Of a stretch of 64,000 bases of DNA, positions 25,399 to 35,718 are shown in pieces. The stretch is taken from contig JAWKRR010000005.1 of the NCBI GenBank assembly GCA_041389525.1, forward strand, positions 1 to 64,000, given 5' to 3'. The position numbers and the translations under genes are program-made. A model generated the notes under the pieces. The model ran no database searches. It worked only from the letters and a program-made list of their open reading frames with translations, and had not been told where the DNA came from. Position 1 is the first letter of the stretch, and every line of letters begins with the position of its first letter. Origin of the DNA: JACKFB01 sp041389525 (lineage in GTDB: Bacteria > Myxococcota_A > UBA9042 > PHBI01 > JACKFB01).

Positions 25399-25665
25399 TC
25401 AGGCGCTTGCGGCGACGGGGACGACGTCGATGCGCTTCTTGTCTCGTCCGTAGCGACGGAAGGAGACGGTGCCCTCGACCAGCGAGAAGATCGTGTAGTC
25501 GCGGCCCATTCCGACGTTCTTGCCGGGGTGGAACTTGGTCCCCACCTGGCGAACGATGATGTTGCCCGGGACGACCAGCTCGCCGCCGAACTTCTTCACG
25601 CCGCGGAACTTGGGCTTGGAGTCGCGACCGTTGCGCGAACTGCCCTGACCTTTTTTGTGTGCCAT
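25399..25665 (-). CDS. rpmA: 50S ribosomal protein L27
   Basis: 88 aa with the characteristic N-terminus MAHKKGQGSSRNGRDS, whose flexible tail reaches the peptidyl-transferase centre, and the body PGNIIVRQVGTKFHPGKNVG. There is no N-terminal extension of the kind cleaved in Firmicutes. Located 27 bp after rplU and 60 bp before obg. Confidence 0.96.
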   Translation of the reverse strand: MAHKKGQGSSRNGRDSKPKFRGVKKFGGELVVPGNIIVRQVGTKFHPGKNVGMGRDYTIFSLVEGTVSFRRYGRDKKRIDVVPVAASA

Positions 25666-25692
25666 GGCTGGCTCTCCTGGAGCAGAAGCGCG

Positions 25693-26007
25693 CTACGCGA
25701 GCGCGATGCTCTCGATGCGCACGCGCGTGTACGACTGTCGATGGCCGATGCGGCGCTTCGAACTCTTGCGGCGGCGGAAATTGAAGACGATGACCTTTCG
25801 GTCACGACCTTGCTCGACGATGGTTCCATTCACTTTGGCGCCCGCGATCTGCGGGGAGCCGAAATGAGTGGTGTCTCCGGAGTCGACCAAGAGCACGTCG
25901 TCGAAGGTGAGCTTGGCGCCGGGATCTCCCGACAGCTTCTCGACCTTGACGATGTCACCCTGCTCAACCCGGTACTGTTTTCCGCCGGTGCGAATCACTG
26001 CGAACAT
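25693..26007 (-). CDS. rplU: 50S ribosomal protein L21
   Basis: 104 aa beginning MFAVIRTGGKQYRVEQGDIV, the L21 signature, and ending in the RNA-binding basic segment FNFRRRKSSKRRIGHRQSYT. AGGAGG stands just before the ATG at 26007. The gene has its own strong promoter-like sequence, whose -35 overlaps the stop codon of mtnA, so ribosomal-protein expression need not depend on the long upstream operon. Confidence 0.96.
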   Translation of the reverse strand: MFAVIRTGGKQYRVEQGDIVKVEKLSGDPGAKLTFDDVLLVDSGDTTHFGSPQIAGAKVNGTIVEQGRDRKVIVFNFRRRKSSKRRIGHRQSYTRVRIESIALA

Positions 26008-26033
26008 GGAGGCATCCTCCTCGAAGGGCGCAG

Positions 26034-26058
26034 AACGTAGAGAACGCCCTGTTGGGTG

Positions 26059-26062
<4 letters not shown>
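26034..26062 (-). promoter_or_regulatory. Promoter of rplU-rpmA-obg
   Basis: A perfect TTGACA (26057-26062) and TACGTT (26034-26039) at 17-bp spacing on the minus strand; the -35 box covers the mtnA stop codon (26059-26061). The start site would be about 20 nt before the rplU ATG, with AGGAGG in between. Confidence 0.6.
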
Positions 26063-27116
<1,054 letters not shown>

Positions 27117-27120
<4 letters not shown>

Positions 27121-28562
27121 CGGCGCTCCTCGAGCAGGGTCTGGACGAGCTGGTTGACGCTCTGCGGGTTGGCCTTGCCGCGGCTCTGCTTCATCACCTG
27201 GCCGACGAAGAAGCCGACGAGCTGCGTCTTGCCGTCGTGGAACTGGGCGATCTCGTGGGGGTGGGCGTCGAGCACGCCGACGACCAGGACGCGCAGGGCG
27301 TCCTCGTCGGTGATCTGGGTGCCGTGCTTGGCCAGCCAGTCCGCGGGTGCGACGCCGGAGCTGAACATCTCGGCGAAGCAGGACTTGGCCATCTTGCCGG
27401 AGAGCTTGCCTTGGGCGACGAGGACCAGAAGCTCGCCGAGGCTGGCGGCGCTGACCGGCGAGCCCTCGACGTCGAGGCCGTCCTGGGTGCGCAGGCCGAG
27501 CCGCTCGACCTGGATCCAGTTGGCGGCGAGCTTGGGGTCACCGCAGGCGCTGGCGACCACCTCGAAGTAGGCGGCGCGGGCGGCGGTCTGGGTGAGGACC
27601 TCGGCGTCATAGGGGCTGAGGCCCAGGGTGTCGACGAAGCGCCGCATCTGAGCCCGCGGCAGCTCGGGCAGTGAGGCGCGGACTCGCTCGATCCACGCGT
27701 CATCGACCTCGAGCACCATGAGATCGGGGTCGGGGAAGTAGCGGTAGTCGTGGGCCATCTCTTTGGTGCGCATGGGGCGGGTGAGGCCCGCCGCCTCGTC
27801 CCATAGCCGCGTCTCTTGGATGATGTGGCCGCCGCTCTCCAGCACCTCGATCTGGCGCGCGATCTCGTACTCGAGCCCGCGGCCCACGAATCGGAAGCTG
27901 TTGATATTCTTAAGCTCTACCTTGGTGCCCAGGGTGGTCTGACCGAGCGGTCGAACCGAGACGTTCGCGTCGCAGCGGAAGTTTCCCTGCTCCATGTTGC
28001 CGTCGGAGACGCCCAGCGCCGTCACGATGCGGTGCATGGCCTTCATGTAGGCCATGGCGTCGGCGGGCGAACGCAGCTCGGGCTCGCTGACGGTCTCGAC
28101 GAGCGGCACGCCGGCGCGGTTGTAGTCCACGAGGCTCTTGTTGCGCAGCGTGTCGTGGACTGTCTTTCCGGCGTCCTCCTCCAGGTGGATGCGGGTGAGC
28201 CGGAAGGTGCGCTCCTCGCCGTCGACCTCGGTGGTGATGGCGCCGCCGACGCAGATCGGCTCGTCGTACTGGCTGATCTGATAGCCCTTCGGCAGATCGG
28301 GGTAGAAGTAGTGCTTGCGAGCGAAGCGGCTGCGCGGCGCGATGGTGCAGCCGAGGGCCAAGCCGAGGCGGATCGCCAGCTCGACCACCTCCCGATTCAG
28401 CACGGGCAGCACGCCGGGCATGCCCAGGGTCACCGGGTCGACCAGGGTGTTCGGGGCCACGTGGTCGCGCGAGGCCTCGGTGGCGCAGAAGATCTTCGTC
28501 TTCGTCGCGAGCTGGACGTGGATCTCCAGGCCGATGACCGTCTCCCAAGGGGTCTTGCTCAT
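27117..28562 (-). CDS. gatB: Asp-tRNA(Asn)/Glu-tRNA(Gln) amidotransferase subunit B
   Basis: 481 aa from the ATG at 28562 (MSKTPWETVIGLEIHVQL), which overlaps the gatA stop by 4 bp. GatB binds the mischarged tRNA and activates the amide acceptor. Family blocks seen are EIHVQLATKTKIFC, FARKHYFYPDLPKGYQISQY, VDYNRAGVPLVE, EQGNFRCDANVSVR and FRFVGRGLEYEI; a C-terminal YqeY-like tail domain follows. With gatC and gatA it forms the complete transamidosome enzyme. This implies that Gln-tRNA and/or Asn-tRNA are made by the indirect route. Confidence 0.96.
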
Positions 28563-30028
28563 GCCGACACCTCGGGCGGGCGGCTGGCGTGCCAGGCGGT
28601 GGCGTGCTCGAAGGCTTGGGCGGCCGCCAAGAGGCGCGCCTCGCCGAGGGCCGGGCCGATGAGCTGCAGCCCGACCGGCATCTTCTGCGCGTCCACACCG
28701 CACGGGATCGACAGGCAGGGCAGGCCGGCGAGGTTGGCGGGCACGGTGTAGACGTCGGTGAGGTACATCGCCAGCGGGTCGGCGGTGCGCTCGCCGATCT
28801 TCCAGGGGCCGACCGGCGAGGTGGGCCCGCAGATGACGTCGCAGCGGGTGAAGGCCTCGGCGAAGTCGCGGCGGATCAGGGTCCGCACCTTCTGGGCGCG
28901 CAGGTAGTAGGCGTCGTAGTAGCCGCTGGAGAGGGCGAAGGTGCCCAGGATGATTCGGCGTTTGACCTCGGGGCCGAAGCCCTCGGCGCGCGACTGGGAG
29001 TAGAGCGCGTCGATGTCGGGCGTGGGGGCGGCCGTGCGGTGGCCGTAGCGGACGCCGTCGTAGCGCGCGAGGTTCGACGAGGCCTCGGCGGTGGCGATGA
29101 GGTAGTACGCGGCGATGGCGTAGCGCGTGTGGGGCAGCGAGACCGGGACCAGGGTGGCGCCCTCGCGACGGAAGGTGTCTTCGGCGGCGCGGACGGCGCG
29201 CTCGACCGCGGGGTCGAGGCCCTCTTGGAAGTACTCGGCGGGGACGCCCACGCGCAGGCCGGCGAGCGGCGTGTCGAGGGTGGCCAGATAGTCGGGGACG
29301 GGCTCGGTTAGCGAGGTGGCATCCGTCGAATCGTGACCGGCGATGACCTGGAGCAGCAGCGCGAGATCGCGGACCGAGCGGGCCATGGGGCCGACCTGAT
29401 CGAGGCTCGAGGCGTAGGCGATGACGCCCTGGCGGCTGACGCGGCCGTAGGTGGGCTTGAGGCCGGCGACGCCGCAGAAGGCCGCGGGCTGCCGGATCGA
29501 GCCGCCGGTGTCGGTGCCGAGGGTCAGCGGGCAGGTGCCCGAGGCCAGGGCCGCGGCCGAGCCGCCTGACGAGCCGCCCGGGACGCGCTCGAGGTCCCAT
29601 GGGTTACGCACGGGGCCGTCAAGCGAACGCTCGCTCGACGAGCCCATGGCGAACTCGTCCATGGCCAGCTTGCCCAAGATGATGGCGTCGGCGGCGCGGA
29701 GCCGGCGGATGACGGTGGCGTCATAGGGCGGGACGAAGCCCTTCAGGATGCGCGACGACGCCGTCGTCTCGAGGCCGCGCGTGCAGATCATGTCCTTGAC
29801 GCCGACGGGGATGCCGGCGAGCGGGCCGAGGGGGTCGCCGGCGGCGCGGCGGCGGTCGACGTCGGCGGCGGCTTCGAGCGCGGCCTCGTCGTCGGTGCGC
29901 AGCCAGGCGCCGAGCCGGCCGTCCACGGCGCGCACCTTGGCCAGGGCGGCCTCGATCAGCGAGACGGCGCTTATCTTTTTCGCTGCCAGGGCGGCGAGCA
30001 GCTCGGTGGCGGTGGCCTCGGGTCCCAT
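28559..30028 (-). CDS. gatA: Asp-tRNA(Asn)/Glu-tRNA(Gln) amidotransferase subunit A
   Basis: 489 aa from ATG 30028; a GTG immediately before it (30031) is an alternative. The amidase signature with the Ser-cisSer-Lys triad is present: GIPVGVKDMICTRG (Lys), PGGSSGGSAAALASG (cis-Ser) and LGTDTGGSIRQPAAFCG (nucleophile Ser). GatA releases ammonia from glutamine and channels it to GatB. It lies between gatC (4-7 bp) and gatB (4-bp overlap). Confidence 0.96.
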   Translation of the reverse strand: MGPEATATELLAALAAKKISAVSLIEAALAKVRAVDGRLGAWLRTDDEAALEAAADVDRRRAAGDPLGPLAGIPVGVKDMICTRGLETTASSRILKGFVPPYDATVIRRLRAADAIILGKLAMDEFAMGSSSERSLDGPVRNPWDLERVPGGSSGGSAAALASGTCPLTLGTDTGGSIRQPAAFCGVAGLKPTYGRVSRQGVIAYASSLDQVGPMARSVRDLALLLQVIAGHDSTDATSLTEPVPDYLATLDTPLAGLRVGVPAEYFQEGLDPAVERAVRAAEDTFRREGATLVPVSLPHTRYAIAAYYLIATAEASSNLARYDGVRYGHRTAAPTPDIDALYSQSRAEGFGPEVKRRIILGTFALSSGYYDAYYLRAQKVRTLIRRDFAEAFTRCDVICGPTSPVGPWKIGERTADPLAMYLTDVYTVPANLAGLPCLSIPCGVDAQKMPVGLQLIGPALGEARLLAAAQAFEHATAWHASRPPEVSA

Positions 30029-30034
30029 CACGGC

Positions 30035-30343
30035 TCAGACCACGCGCGGCACGACGAAGGCGGTGCCGTCGTGGTCTGGGGCGTTGGCGAAGGCGTCTTC
30101 GGGCGACAGCGGCGGCAGCGCGACGTCTTCGCGGTAGGCGGCGCGGAGCGGCACCGGGTGGCTGGTGGGCTCGACGTCGTCGAGGTCCAGCTCGGATAGC
30201 TGGGCGACGTAGTCCAGGATGCGCGAGAGCGCGCCTTCCAGCTCGCGGGCCTCGACGTCGTCCAGCGCCACACGGGCGAGGCTGGCGACCTGGCGAATGT
30301 CGATCTGCAGTGGGGGCCGCGAGTCGGCCGGGGCAGCATCCAT
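30035..30343 (-). CDS. gatC: Asp-tRNA(Asn)/Glu-tRNA(Gln) amidotransferase subunit C
   Basis: 102 aa. Small belt-like subunit that stabilises GatAB: VASLARVALDDVEARELEG, then ILDYVAQLSELDLDDVEPTSHP and the C-terminal REDVALPPLSPEDAFANAP segment, typical of GatC. First gene of gatCAB, 36 bp after the phosphohexomutase gene and without a clear promoter of its own. Confidence 0.94.
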   Translation of the reverse strand: MDAAPADSRPPLQIDIRQVASLARVALDDVEARELEGALSRILDYVAQLSELDLDDVEPTSHPVPLRAAYREDVALPPLSPEDAFANAPDHDGTAFVVPRVV

Positions 30344-30379
30344 GAGTCCTCCGAGGGCCCTATTGGGGCCGAGCGCCTA

Positions 30380-31738
30380 TCACGCCGGACCGCCCTTGGC
30401 CACGAACCCTTCCAGGGTGGCCCGGATCCGGGCGAGGGCTGCGGCGGTGTCGGCCTCGGCGCGCAAGACGATGACCGGCTGGGTGTTGGAGGCGCGGATG
30501 AGGCCCCAGCCGTCGCCGAAGTCGATGCGCGCGCCGTCGATGTCGACCACCGGGTGGAGCCCGCCGAAGTGGGCTGCGGCCGCGGCGACCAGCGCGAACT
30601 TGGTGTCATCGGAGGCGTCGAGCCGGATCTCGGGCGTCACGTGGGTGACCGGGACGTCGGCCAGCAGCGTGGACAGCGGCTGCTGCGCCTCGGCCAGGAT
30701 CTCGAGCAGCCGCGCGGTGGTGTAGACCGCGTCGTCAAAGCCCATCCAGCGGTGGCTGAAGAAGATGTGGCCGCTCATCTCGCCGCCAAGCTCGGCACCC
30801 TCGTCCTTCATGCGCTGCTTGATGATGCTGTGGCCGACCGGCGCCATGATGGCGCGACCGCCGTTCTTGGTGATGTCGTCGAAGAGGGTCGCCGAGCACT
30901 TCACCTCGCTGACGATGGCCGCACCCGGGCACACCCGCAGGATCGCCCGCGAGAGCAGGATCATCAGGCGGTCGCCCCACAGGATCTCGCCGCGGTCGTC
31001 GACCACACCGATGCGGTCGGCGTCTCCGTCGTACGCCACGCCGCAGTCAGCGCCCTCGGCCTTCACGCGGGCGATCAGCTCGACGAGGTTCTCCTCGACC
31101 GTGGGGTCGGGGTGGTGGTTCGGGAATCGCCCGTCCATGGCGACGTACATGGGGACGACGTCGACGCCGAGGCGGTCCAAGAGCCGCGTGGCGATGGGGC
31201 CGCCGGTGCCGTTTCCGCCGTCGACGACCACCTTGAGGCGGCGACCGGGCAGGGCGATGTCCGACGCGACGCGCTCGACGTAGGCGTCGAAGACCGGGGC
31301 CTCGCGCACGCTGCCCTCGCCCGAGACGAAGTCCTGCGCCTCGATGAGGCGGCGCAGGTCCTGGACCTGCTCACCGTGCAGGCTGCTCTTGCCGTGCATC
31401 ATCTTGAAGCCGTTGTACTCCGCGGGGTTATGGCTTCCGGTGATCTGCACGCCGCCGTCGGTGTCGTGGTGAAAGACGCCAAAGTAGAGCAGCGGCGAGG
31501 GCACCACGCCCACGTCGAGGACCTCCAGGCCGGTCTCGAGGAGGCCGCGTAGGAAGGCCTTGTGCAGGCGCGGGCCGTGGGTGCGGCAGTCGCGGCCGAG
31601 GCAGACCCGGGTCCCGCCGCTGCGCCGGATGACCGTGCCGAAGGCCCGCGCCAGGTCGTAGGCGAGCTGATCGGTGAGGTCGACGTCGGCGACACCGCGG
31701 ACATCGTAGGCGCGGAAGATCTGGGGATTCAGAGCCAT
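30380..31738 (-). CDS. Phosphomannomutase/phosphoglucomutase
   Basis: 452 aa, alpha-D-phosphohexomutase family. The phosphoserine loop is GGVQITGSHNPAEYNGFK (about residues 94-111), the metal loop is YDGDADRIGV, the sugar-binding loop is GGEMSGHIFF, and the phosphate-binding loop RASNTQPVIVLRAE lies near the C-terminus. It converts mannose-6-P to mannose-1-P, and often glucose phosphates too. With the adjacent guanylyltransferase it would give GDP-mannose for surface glycans. Its start overlaps the end of manC by 10 bp. Confidence 0.93.
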   Translation of the reverse strand: MALNPQIFRAYDVRGVADVDLTDQLAYDLARAFGTVIRRSGGTRVCLGRDCRTHGPRLHKAFLRGLLETGLEVLDVGVVPSPLLYFGVFHHDTDGGVQITGSHNPAEYNGFKMMHGKSSLHGEQVQDLRRLIEAQDFVSGEGSVREAPVFDAYVERVASDIALPGRRLKVVVDGGNGTGGPIATRLLDRLGVDVVPMYVAMDGRFPNHHPDPTVEENLVELIARVKAEGADCGVAYDGDADRIGVVDDRGEILWGDRLMILLSRAILRVCPGAAIVSEVKCSATLFDDITKNGGRAIMAPVGHSIIKQRMKDEGAELGGEMSGHIFFSHRWMGFDDAVYTTARLLEILAEAQQPLSTLLADVPVTHVTPEIRLDASDDTKFALVAAAAAHFGGLHPVVDIDGARIDFGDGWGLIRASNTQPVIVLRAEADTAAALARIRATLEGFVAKGGPA

Positions 31739-32808
31739 GGCTCGCCGTCTCCTGACTGAAGCGCCGTCACGATATCGCGGACGCGCTGGGAGGCTTCTCG
31801 GGGGCAGACCAGGGTCGCGTCTGCGGTGTGGACGACGACGAGATCGCTGACGCCGACAGTGGCCACCAGGGCGTCGCCGTCGGCGAAGAGCACGTTGCCG
31901 CTGCCCTCGAGTTCGATCACGCGACCTCGGGAGAAGGTCTCGCTGGCGTCTGGGCGGAAGTCCCAGAGCGTGCGCCAGGAGCCGACGTCGGACCAGCCGA
32001 AGTCGCCCGGGATGACCGCGGTGCGCTCGGAGCGCTCCATGACGGCGTAGTCGATGCTGATGGAGGTCAGCGCCGGGTAGTGCTCGGCGAGGCGGGCTGC
32101 GTCCACAGGCCCATCCTTGAAGAGCCGCCCGAGATCGGCGGCGAGTGTAGGCTCATGGAGGGCTAGCTCAGCGAGGGCGAGGGTCGCGGGCAGAAAGAAC
32201 ATGCCTGCGTTCCAGAGGTAGCCGCCCTCGGCGAGCCAGGCCATGGCCGTGTCGAGGTCGGGCTTCTCCTTGAAGGCCGCGACCGCGCGCAGGTCGGGGG
32301 CCTCGGCACAGGTCTGGGGCGCGCCGGCGCGGATGTAGCCGTAGCCGGTCTCGGGCCGAGTGGGGGGGATGCCGAGGGTGACGATGCGGTCTTTTTCGCA
32401 GGCGGCGACGGCCTGGGAGACGACGTCGCGGTAGCGCGGGACGTGGGCGATGTATTGGTCGGCGGGCAGCACGGCGAGCAGGCCGGCCGGGTCGCGGCGG
32501 AGCACCTCGTGGGCGGCCCAGCCGATGGCGGGCGCGGTGTTGCGGCCGGTGGGCTCCTCGAGGACGTTGGCGGCGGGAAGCTCGGGCAGGGCGTCGCGGA
32601 CGGCCTGGCCCAGGGTGGTGCTGGTGACCACGAGCTGGCGCTCGGGCGGGATCAGCGGGGCGAGGCGCTCGAAGGTGGCGCGCAGCATGGTGCCCTGGCC
32701 GAAGAGGTCGAGGAGCTGCTTGGGGCGTGTGGCGCGGGAGAGCGGCCAGAAGCGGCTGCCGATGCCGCCGGCCATGATGACCGCGTAGGTGTGGCTCAGC
32801 GGGGACAT
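31729..32808 (-). CDS. manC: Mannose-1-phosphate guanylyltransferase
   Basis: 359 aa nucleotidyltransferase with the pyrophosphorylase signature MAGGIGSRFWPLSRATRPKQ near the N-terminus, and EEPTGRNTAPAI and KPDLDTAMAWLAEGGYLWNAGMF, characteristic of GDP-mannose pyrophosphorylase. It is the short form, without the C-terminal isomerase (type II PMI) domain. It forms GDP-mannose from mannose-1-P and GTP, the step after the neighbouring phosphohexomutase. The stop overlaps that gene; uppP is 7 bp upstream. Confidence 0.93.
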   Translation of the reverse strand: MSPLSHTYAVIMAGGIGSRFWPLSRATRPKQLLDLFGQGTMLRATFERLAPLIPPERQLVVTSTTLGQAVRDALPELPAANVLEEPTGRNTAPAIGWAAHEVLRRDPAGLLAVLPADQYIAHVPRYRDVVSQAVAACEKDRIVTLGIPPTRPETGYGYIRAGAPQTCAEAPDLRAVAAFKEKPDLDTAMAWLAEGGYLWNAGMFFLPATLALAELALHEPTLAADLGRLFKDGPVDAARLAEHYPALTSISIDYAVMERSERTAVIPGDFGWSDVGSWRTLWDFRPDASETFSRGRVIELEGSGNVLFADGDALVATVGVSDLVVVHTADATLVCPREASQRVRDIVTALQSGDGEPWL

Positions 32809-32815
32809 GGGGGCC

Positions 32816-33643
32816 TCAGCGAAAGAAGGTCCAGGTGAAGGCGGTCGCGGCGAGGGCGAAGCAATACCACGCGAAATGATGGAGCTGGCCTTTCTGGAGC
32901 AGGCGCAGCAGCCAGCGCAGCGCGATGGTGCCGCTGATGGCCGCGACGGCGCCGCCGATGAGGAAGATGGAGAGGCCTTGGCCGTCGGGGGCGCCGTGGC
33001 GCAGGGCCAGGACGAGGGCGCCCAGGATCGCCGGGATGGCCATCAGAAACGAGAAGGCGGCGGCGGACTTGCGGTCGAGGCCGACGAGGAGGCCCGCGGT
33101 GATGGTGGTGCCGCTGCGGGACACGCCGCGCAAGATCGCGAAACCTTGGAGGGTTCCGATGATGAGCGCGTCTCTGAAGGTGAGGTCGGCGAGGGTGCGC
33201 AGGGGGCGGTTGGCGCGGACCGCGCGGCGCTCGAGGGCGCCCATGCCCAGCAGGATGAAGCCGGTGACGGCGAGGCACGCGGCGACGGCGCGGATGTCGA
33301 GGGCGAGGCGCTCCATGACGTCGCCGAACGCGATGGCGATGATGCCGGTGGGGACGGTCGCCGCGCCGACCAGGAGGATGAGGCGGGCGTCGGCGTCAGC
33401 GAGGAAATCGCTGGGTTTCTTCAGCGCGCCGAGGCCCGAGCGCAGCATCCGGCCCAGCTCGGCGCGGTAGACGATGACCACCGGGACCAGGGTGCCGACG
33501 TGGAGCACGATGTCGAAGAGGGTCTGCTCGGCCTCGATGCCGAAGAAAGACTCGAGCAGGCGGAGGTGGCCGCTGGACGAGACCGGCAGGAACTCGGTCA
33601 GGCCTTGCAGGATGGCCAGCGCGATGACGAGGGCGAGGGTCAT
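32816..33643 (-). CDS. uppP: Undecaprenyl-diphosphatase UppP/BacA
   Basis: 275 aa, polytopic membrane protein. Both signature regions are seen: QGLTEFLPVSSSGHLRL (residues 13-29) with the catalytic Glu, and ILRGVSRSGTTITAGLL, where the usual PGxSRSG is RGVSRSG. It dephosphorylates undecaprenyl diphosphate to recycle the lipid carrier for peptidoglycan and surface polysaccharides, matching its GDP-mannose neighbours. It begins 3 bp after the trpS stop. Confidence 0.94.
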   Translation of the reverse strand: MTLALVIALAILQGLTEFLPVSSSGHLRLLESFFGIEAEQTLFDIVLHVGTLVPVVIVYRAELGRMLRSGLGALKKPSDFLADADARLILLVGAATVPTGIIAIAFGDVMERLALDIRAVAACLAVTGFILLGMGALERRAVRANRPLRTLADLTFRDALIIGTLQGFAILRGVSRSGTTITAGLLVGLDRKSAAAFSFLMAIPAILGALVLALRHGAPDGQGLSIFLIGGAVAAISGTIALRWLLRLLQKGQLHHFAWYCFALAATAFTWTFFR

Positions 33644-33646
33644 TCG

Positions 33647-34660
33647 CTACGGAGCGATCCCTGGGAGGCCCATGTGGTCGCGGACCTCGCGCAGGGTCTC
33701 CTTGGCGATGACGCGGGCCTTTCGGCCGCCCTCGTGCAGGATCTCCCAGACGCGGTCAGGCTTGTCGCGTAGCTCGGCGGCGCGCTCGCGCATGGGTCCG
33801 AGGCGCGCCTCCATGGCCTCGTCGAGCAGGCGCTTGCAGGCGAAACAGCCGATCTCGGCGCCGCGGCACTCGCGGTTCACGCGGGCGATGGTCTCGTCGC
33901 TCGAGAAGTAGCCGTGCCACGAGAAGACGTTGCAGATGTCGGGGTTGCCGGGGTCTTTGAGGCGCAGGCGCGCGGGGTCGGTGAAGGCGTCCTTGAGCTT
34001 GACCCAGCGCTCCTCGGGCGACTCGAGCAGGGCGAGGAAGTTGTTCTGACTCTTGGACATCTTGGACTGGCCGTCGGTGCCCAGGACGCGCCGGGCGGGG
34101 GTCAGCAGCGGCTTCGGCTCGGGGAAGAAGTCCTCGGCGAAGCGGCGGTTCCAGCGGCGCCCGATGTCGCGGGCGAGCTCGAGGTGCTGAAGCTGGTCCT
34201 CGCCCACGGGGACGTAGCCCGCCTTGTAGAGCAGGATGTCGGCGGCCTGCAGCACCGGGTAGGTGAAGAGGCCGACGTTGACGTTGTGCTGATGCTGCTC
34301 GGACTTGTCCTTGAACTGAGTCATGCGGCCCAGGTCGCCGAACATCGTGACCGTGTTGAAGATCCAGGCGAGCTCGGTGTGCTCGGGGACCATCGACTGC
34401 ACGAAGAGGGTCGAGCGCTCGGGGTCGATGCCGGCGGAGAGCAGCGCGATGCCGACCTCGAGCATGGACTGGCGGAACGCCTCCGGCTCGTACACCACGG
34501 TGGTCGCGTGGTGGTCGACGATGCTGAAGACGCACTCGTACTCGGACTGAAGCGCGACCCAGTTCTGAATCGCGCCGAGCCAGTTGCCGATGTGCACGAT
34601 GCCGGTGGGCTGGATGCCCGAGAAGAGGCGCCGATTGTCGCTAACGGTTTCGTCTGTCAT
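33647..34660 (-). CDS. trpS: Tryptophanyl-tRNA synthetase with putative Fe-S cysteine motif
   Basis: 337 aa, class I synthetase. The HIGH-equivalent is PTGIVHIGNWLGA, and the KMSKS loop is GQSKMSKSQNNF. The tryptophan-site region VPVGEDQLQHLELARDI is intact. In the C-terminal half four cysteines are arranged C-x21-C-x6-C-x2-C (CNVF ... RECRGAEIGCFACKR), nearly the C-x22-C-x6-C-x2-C motif that binds a [4Fe-4S] cluster in Thermotoga TrpRS. The ATG overlaps the OmpA-like gene's stop. Confidence 0.95.
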   Translation of the reverse strand: MTDETVSDNRRLFSGIQPTGIVHIGNWLGAIQNWVALQSEYECVFSIVDHHATTVVYEPEAFRQSMLEVGIALLSAGIDPERSTLFVQSMVPEHTELAWIFNTVTMFGDLGRMTQFKDKSEQHQHNVNVGLFTYPVLQAADILLYKAGYVPVGEDQLQHLELARDIGRRWNRRFAEDFFPEPKPLLTPARRVLGTDGQSKMSKSQNNFLALLESPEERWVKLKDAFTDPARLRLKDPGNPDICNVFSWHGYFSSDETIARVNRECRGAEIGCFACKRLLDEAMEARLGPMRERAAELRDKPDRVWEILHEGGRKARVIAKETLREVRDHMGLPGIAP

Positions 34661-35718
34661 CGCAGGATATGGAACTCCGAGCGCCGGTTCCGCGCACGGC
34701 CGTCCTCGCTCTCGTTGTTGTCGATGGGACGCTCCTCACCCCAGCCCAGCGCCGTGATGCGGCTGGGCTCGATGCCTCGGCCGACCAGCCAGGTTCGGAC
34801 GGCGTCGGCGCGGGCCTGGGAGAGCTTCTTGTTGTAGCGGTCAGAGCCGCGCGAGTCGGTGTGGCCCTCGATGCGCACCTTGAGGTCGGTACGCTTGGCC
34901 AGCACGTCCAGCACTTCCTCGAGGATGTAGTTGCTGTCGGGCATGATCCGCGCCTTGCCGGTGGCGAAGTGGATCTGCTGCTTCAGCTCGATCTGCGAGT
35001 CGGTGACCACGATAGACTTGTAGATGTCCGGGCAGCCGTCCTCGTCCTCGTCGCCGTCGAAGTCCTCGGCTTCATTGGGGCATTTGTCGCTGACGTCGGG
35101 GATCTTGTCGCCGTCGTTGTCGGGGTCCGGGCAGCCGTCGACGTCGTCGAATCCGTCGCGATCCTCGGACTCGTTGGGGCACTTGTCGACGCTGTCGGGG
35201 ACGCCGTCCAGGTCGTTGTCGGGGTCTGGGCAGCCGTCGGCGTCTTGGAAGTCGTCTCTGTCTTCAGCCTGATCGGGGCATTTGTCGACGTCGTCCGCGA
35301 TACCGTCGCCGTCGCGGTCGTGCTCGGGGCAGCCGTCCTCGTCGTGGTCGCCGTCGAAGTCCTCGGCCTCGTTGGGGCACTGGTCGAGGCTGTCGCGGAT
35401 GCCGTCAAGGTCGCTGTCGGCCTCGCAGGTGTCGCCGCGGGAGCGCTCCCAGGCTTGGCGGGCGCGGCGCTTGGCCATCCGCAGGTGCCGCCACGCGCGG
35501 GTGGTCTGGCCCTCTTCGGACTCGTAGACCGCGAACTCGAGGTTGGCGCGGGCCTCGGCCAGCTCGCGCGGGGCGCAGAGACGGGCCGCCTGGTCGAATG
35601 TCGCCGTAAACGCTGTGATCTCAGCGTGTTTGTCGATGACCTGCTGCTTGCCGATGCAACTGGCACTCAGCGCCATGAGCGCGGCGATGAGCGTCAACCG
35701 GAGCAGAGCACCGCTCAC
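34657..35718 (-). CDS. OmpA-family lipoprotein with thrombospondin type-3 repeats
   Basis: 353 aa from a GTG at 35718 that overlaps the preceding stop (GTGA). A signal peptide ending in lipobox LSASC (Cys about 23) is followed by a helical segment (25-105). Then four to five calcium-binding thrombospondin-3 repeats rich in DxDxDG and CP (DSDLDGIRDSLDQCPNEAED, DGCPDPDNDLDGVPDSVDKC and further) span about 110-240. The OmpA peptidoglycan-binding domain ends the protein (IHFATGKARIMPDSN, VRIEGHTDSRGSDRYNKKLSQ). It likely links the outer membrane to peptidoglycan. It is paired with a DUF4398 lipoprotein, a common arrangement. Confidence 0.9.
   Translation of the reverse strand: MSGALLRLTLIAALMALSASCIGKQQVIDKHAEITAFTATFDQAARLCAPRELAEARANLEFAVYESEEGQTTRAWRHLRMAKRRARQAWERSRGDTCEADSDLDGIRDSLDQCPNEAEDFDGDHDEDGCPEHDRDGDGIADDVDKCPDQAEDRDDFQDADGCPDPDNDLDGVPDSVDKCPNESEDRDGFDDVDGCPDPDNDGDKIPDVSDKCPNEAEDFDGDEDEDGCPDIYKSIVVTDSQIELKQQIHFATGKARIMPDSNYILEEVLDVLAKRTDLKVRIEGHTDSRGSDRYNKKLSQARADAVRTWLVGRGIEPSRITALGWGEERPIDNNESEDGRARNRRSEFHILR

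Noticed and set aside
35030..35430. CRISPR-like repeats
   Set aside because: The periodic DNA pattern is in frame and encodes DxDxDG/CP thrombospondin-3 repeats of the OmpA-like protein, with no constant repeat-spacer structure.
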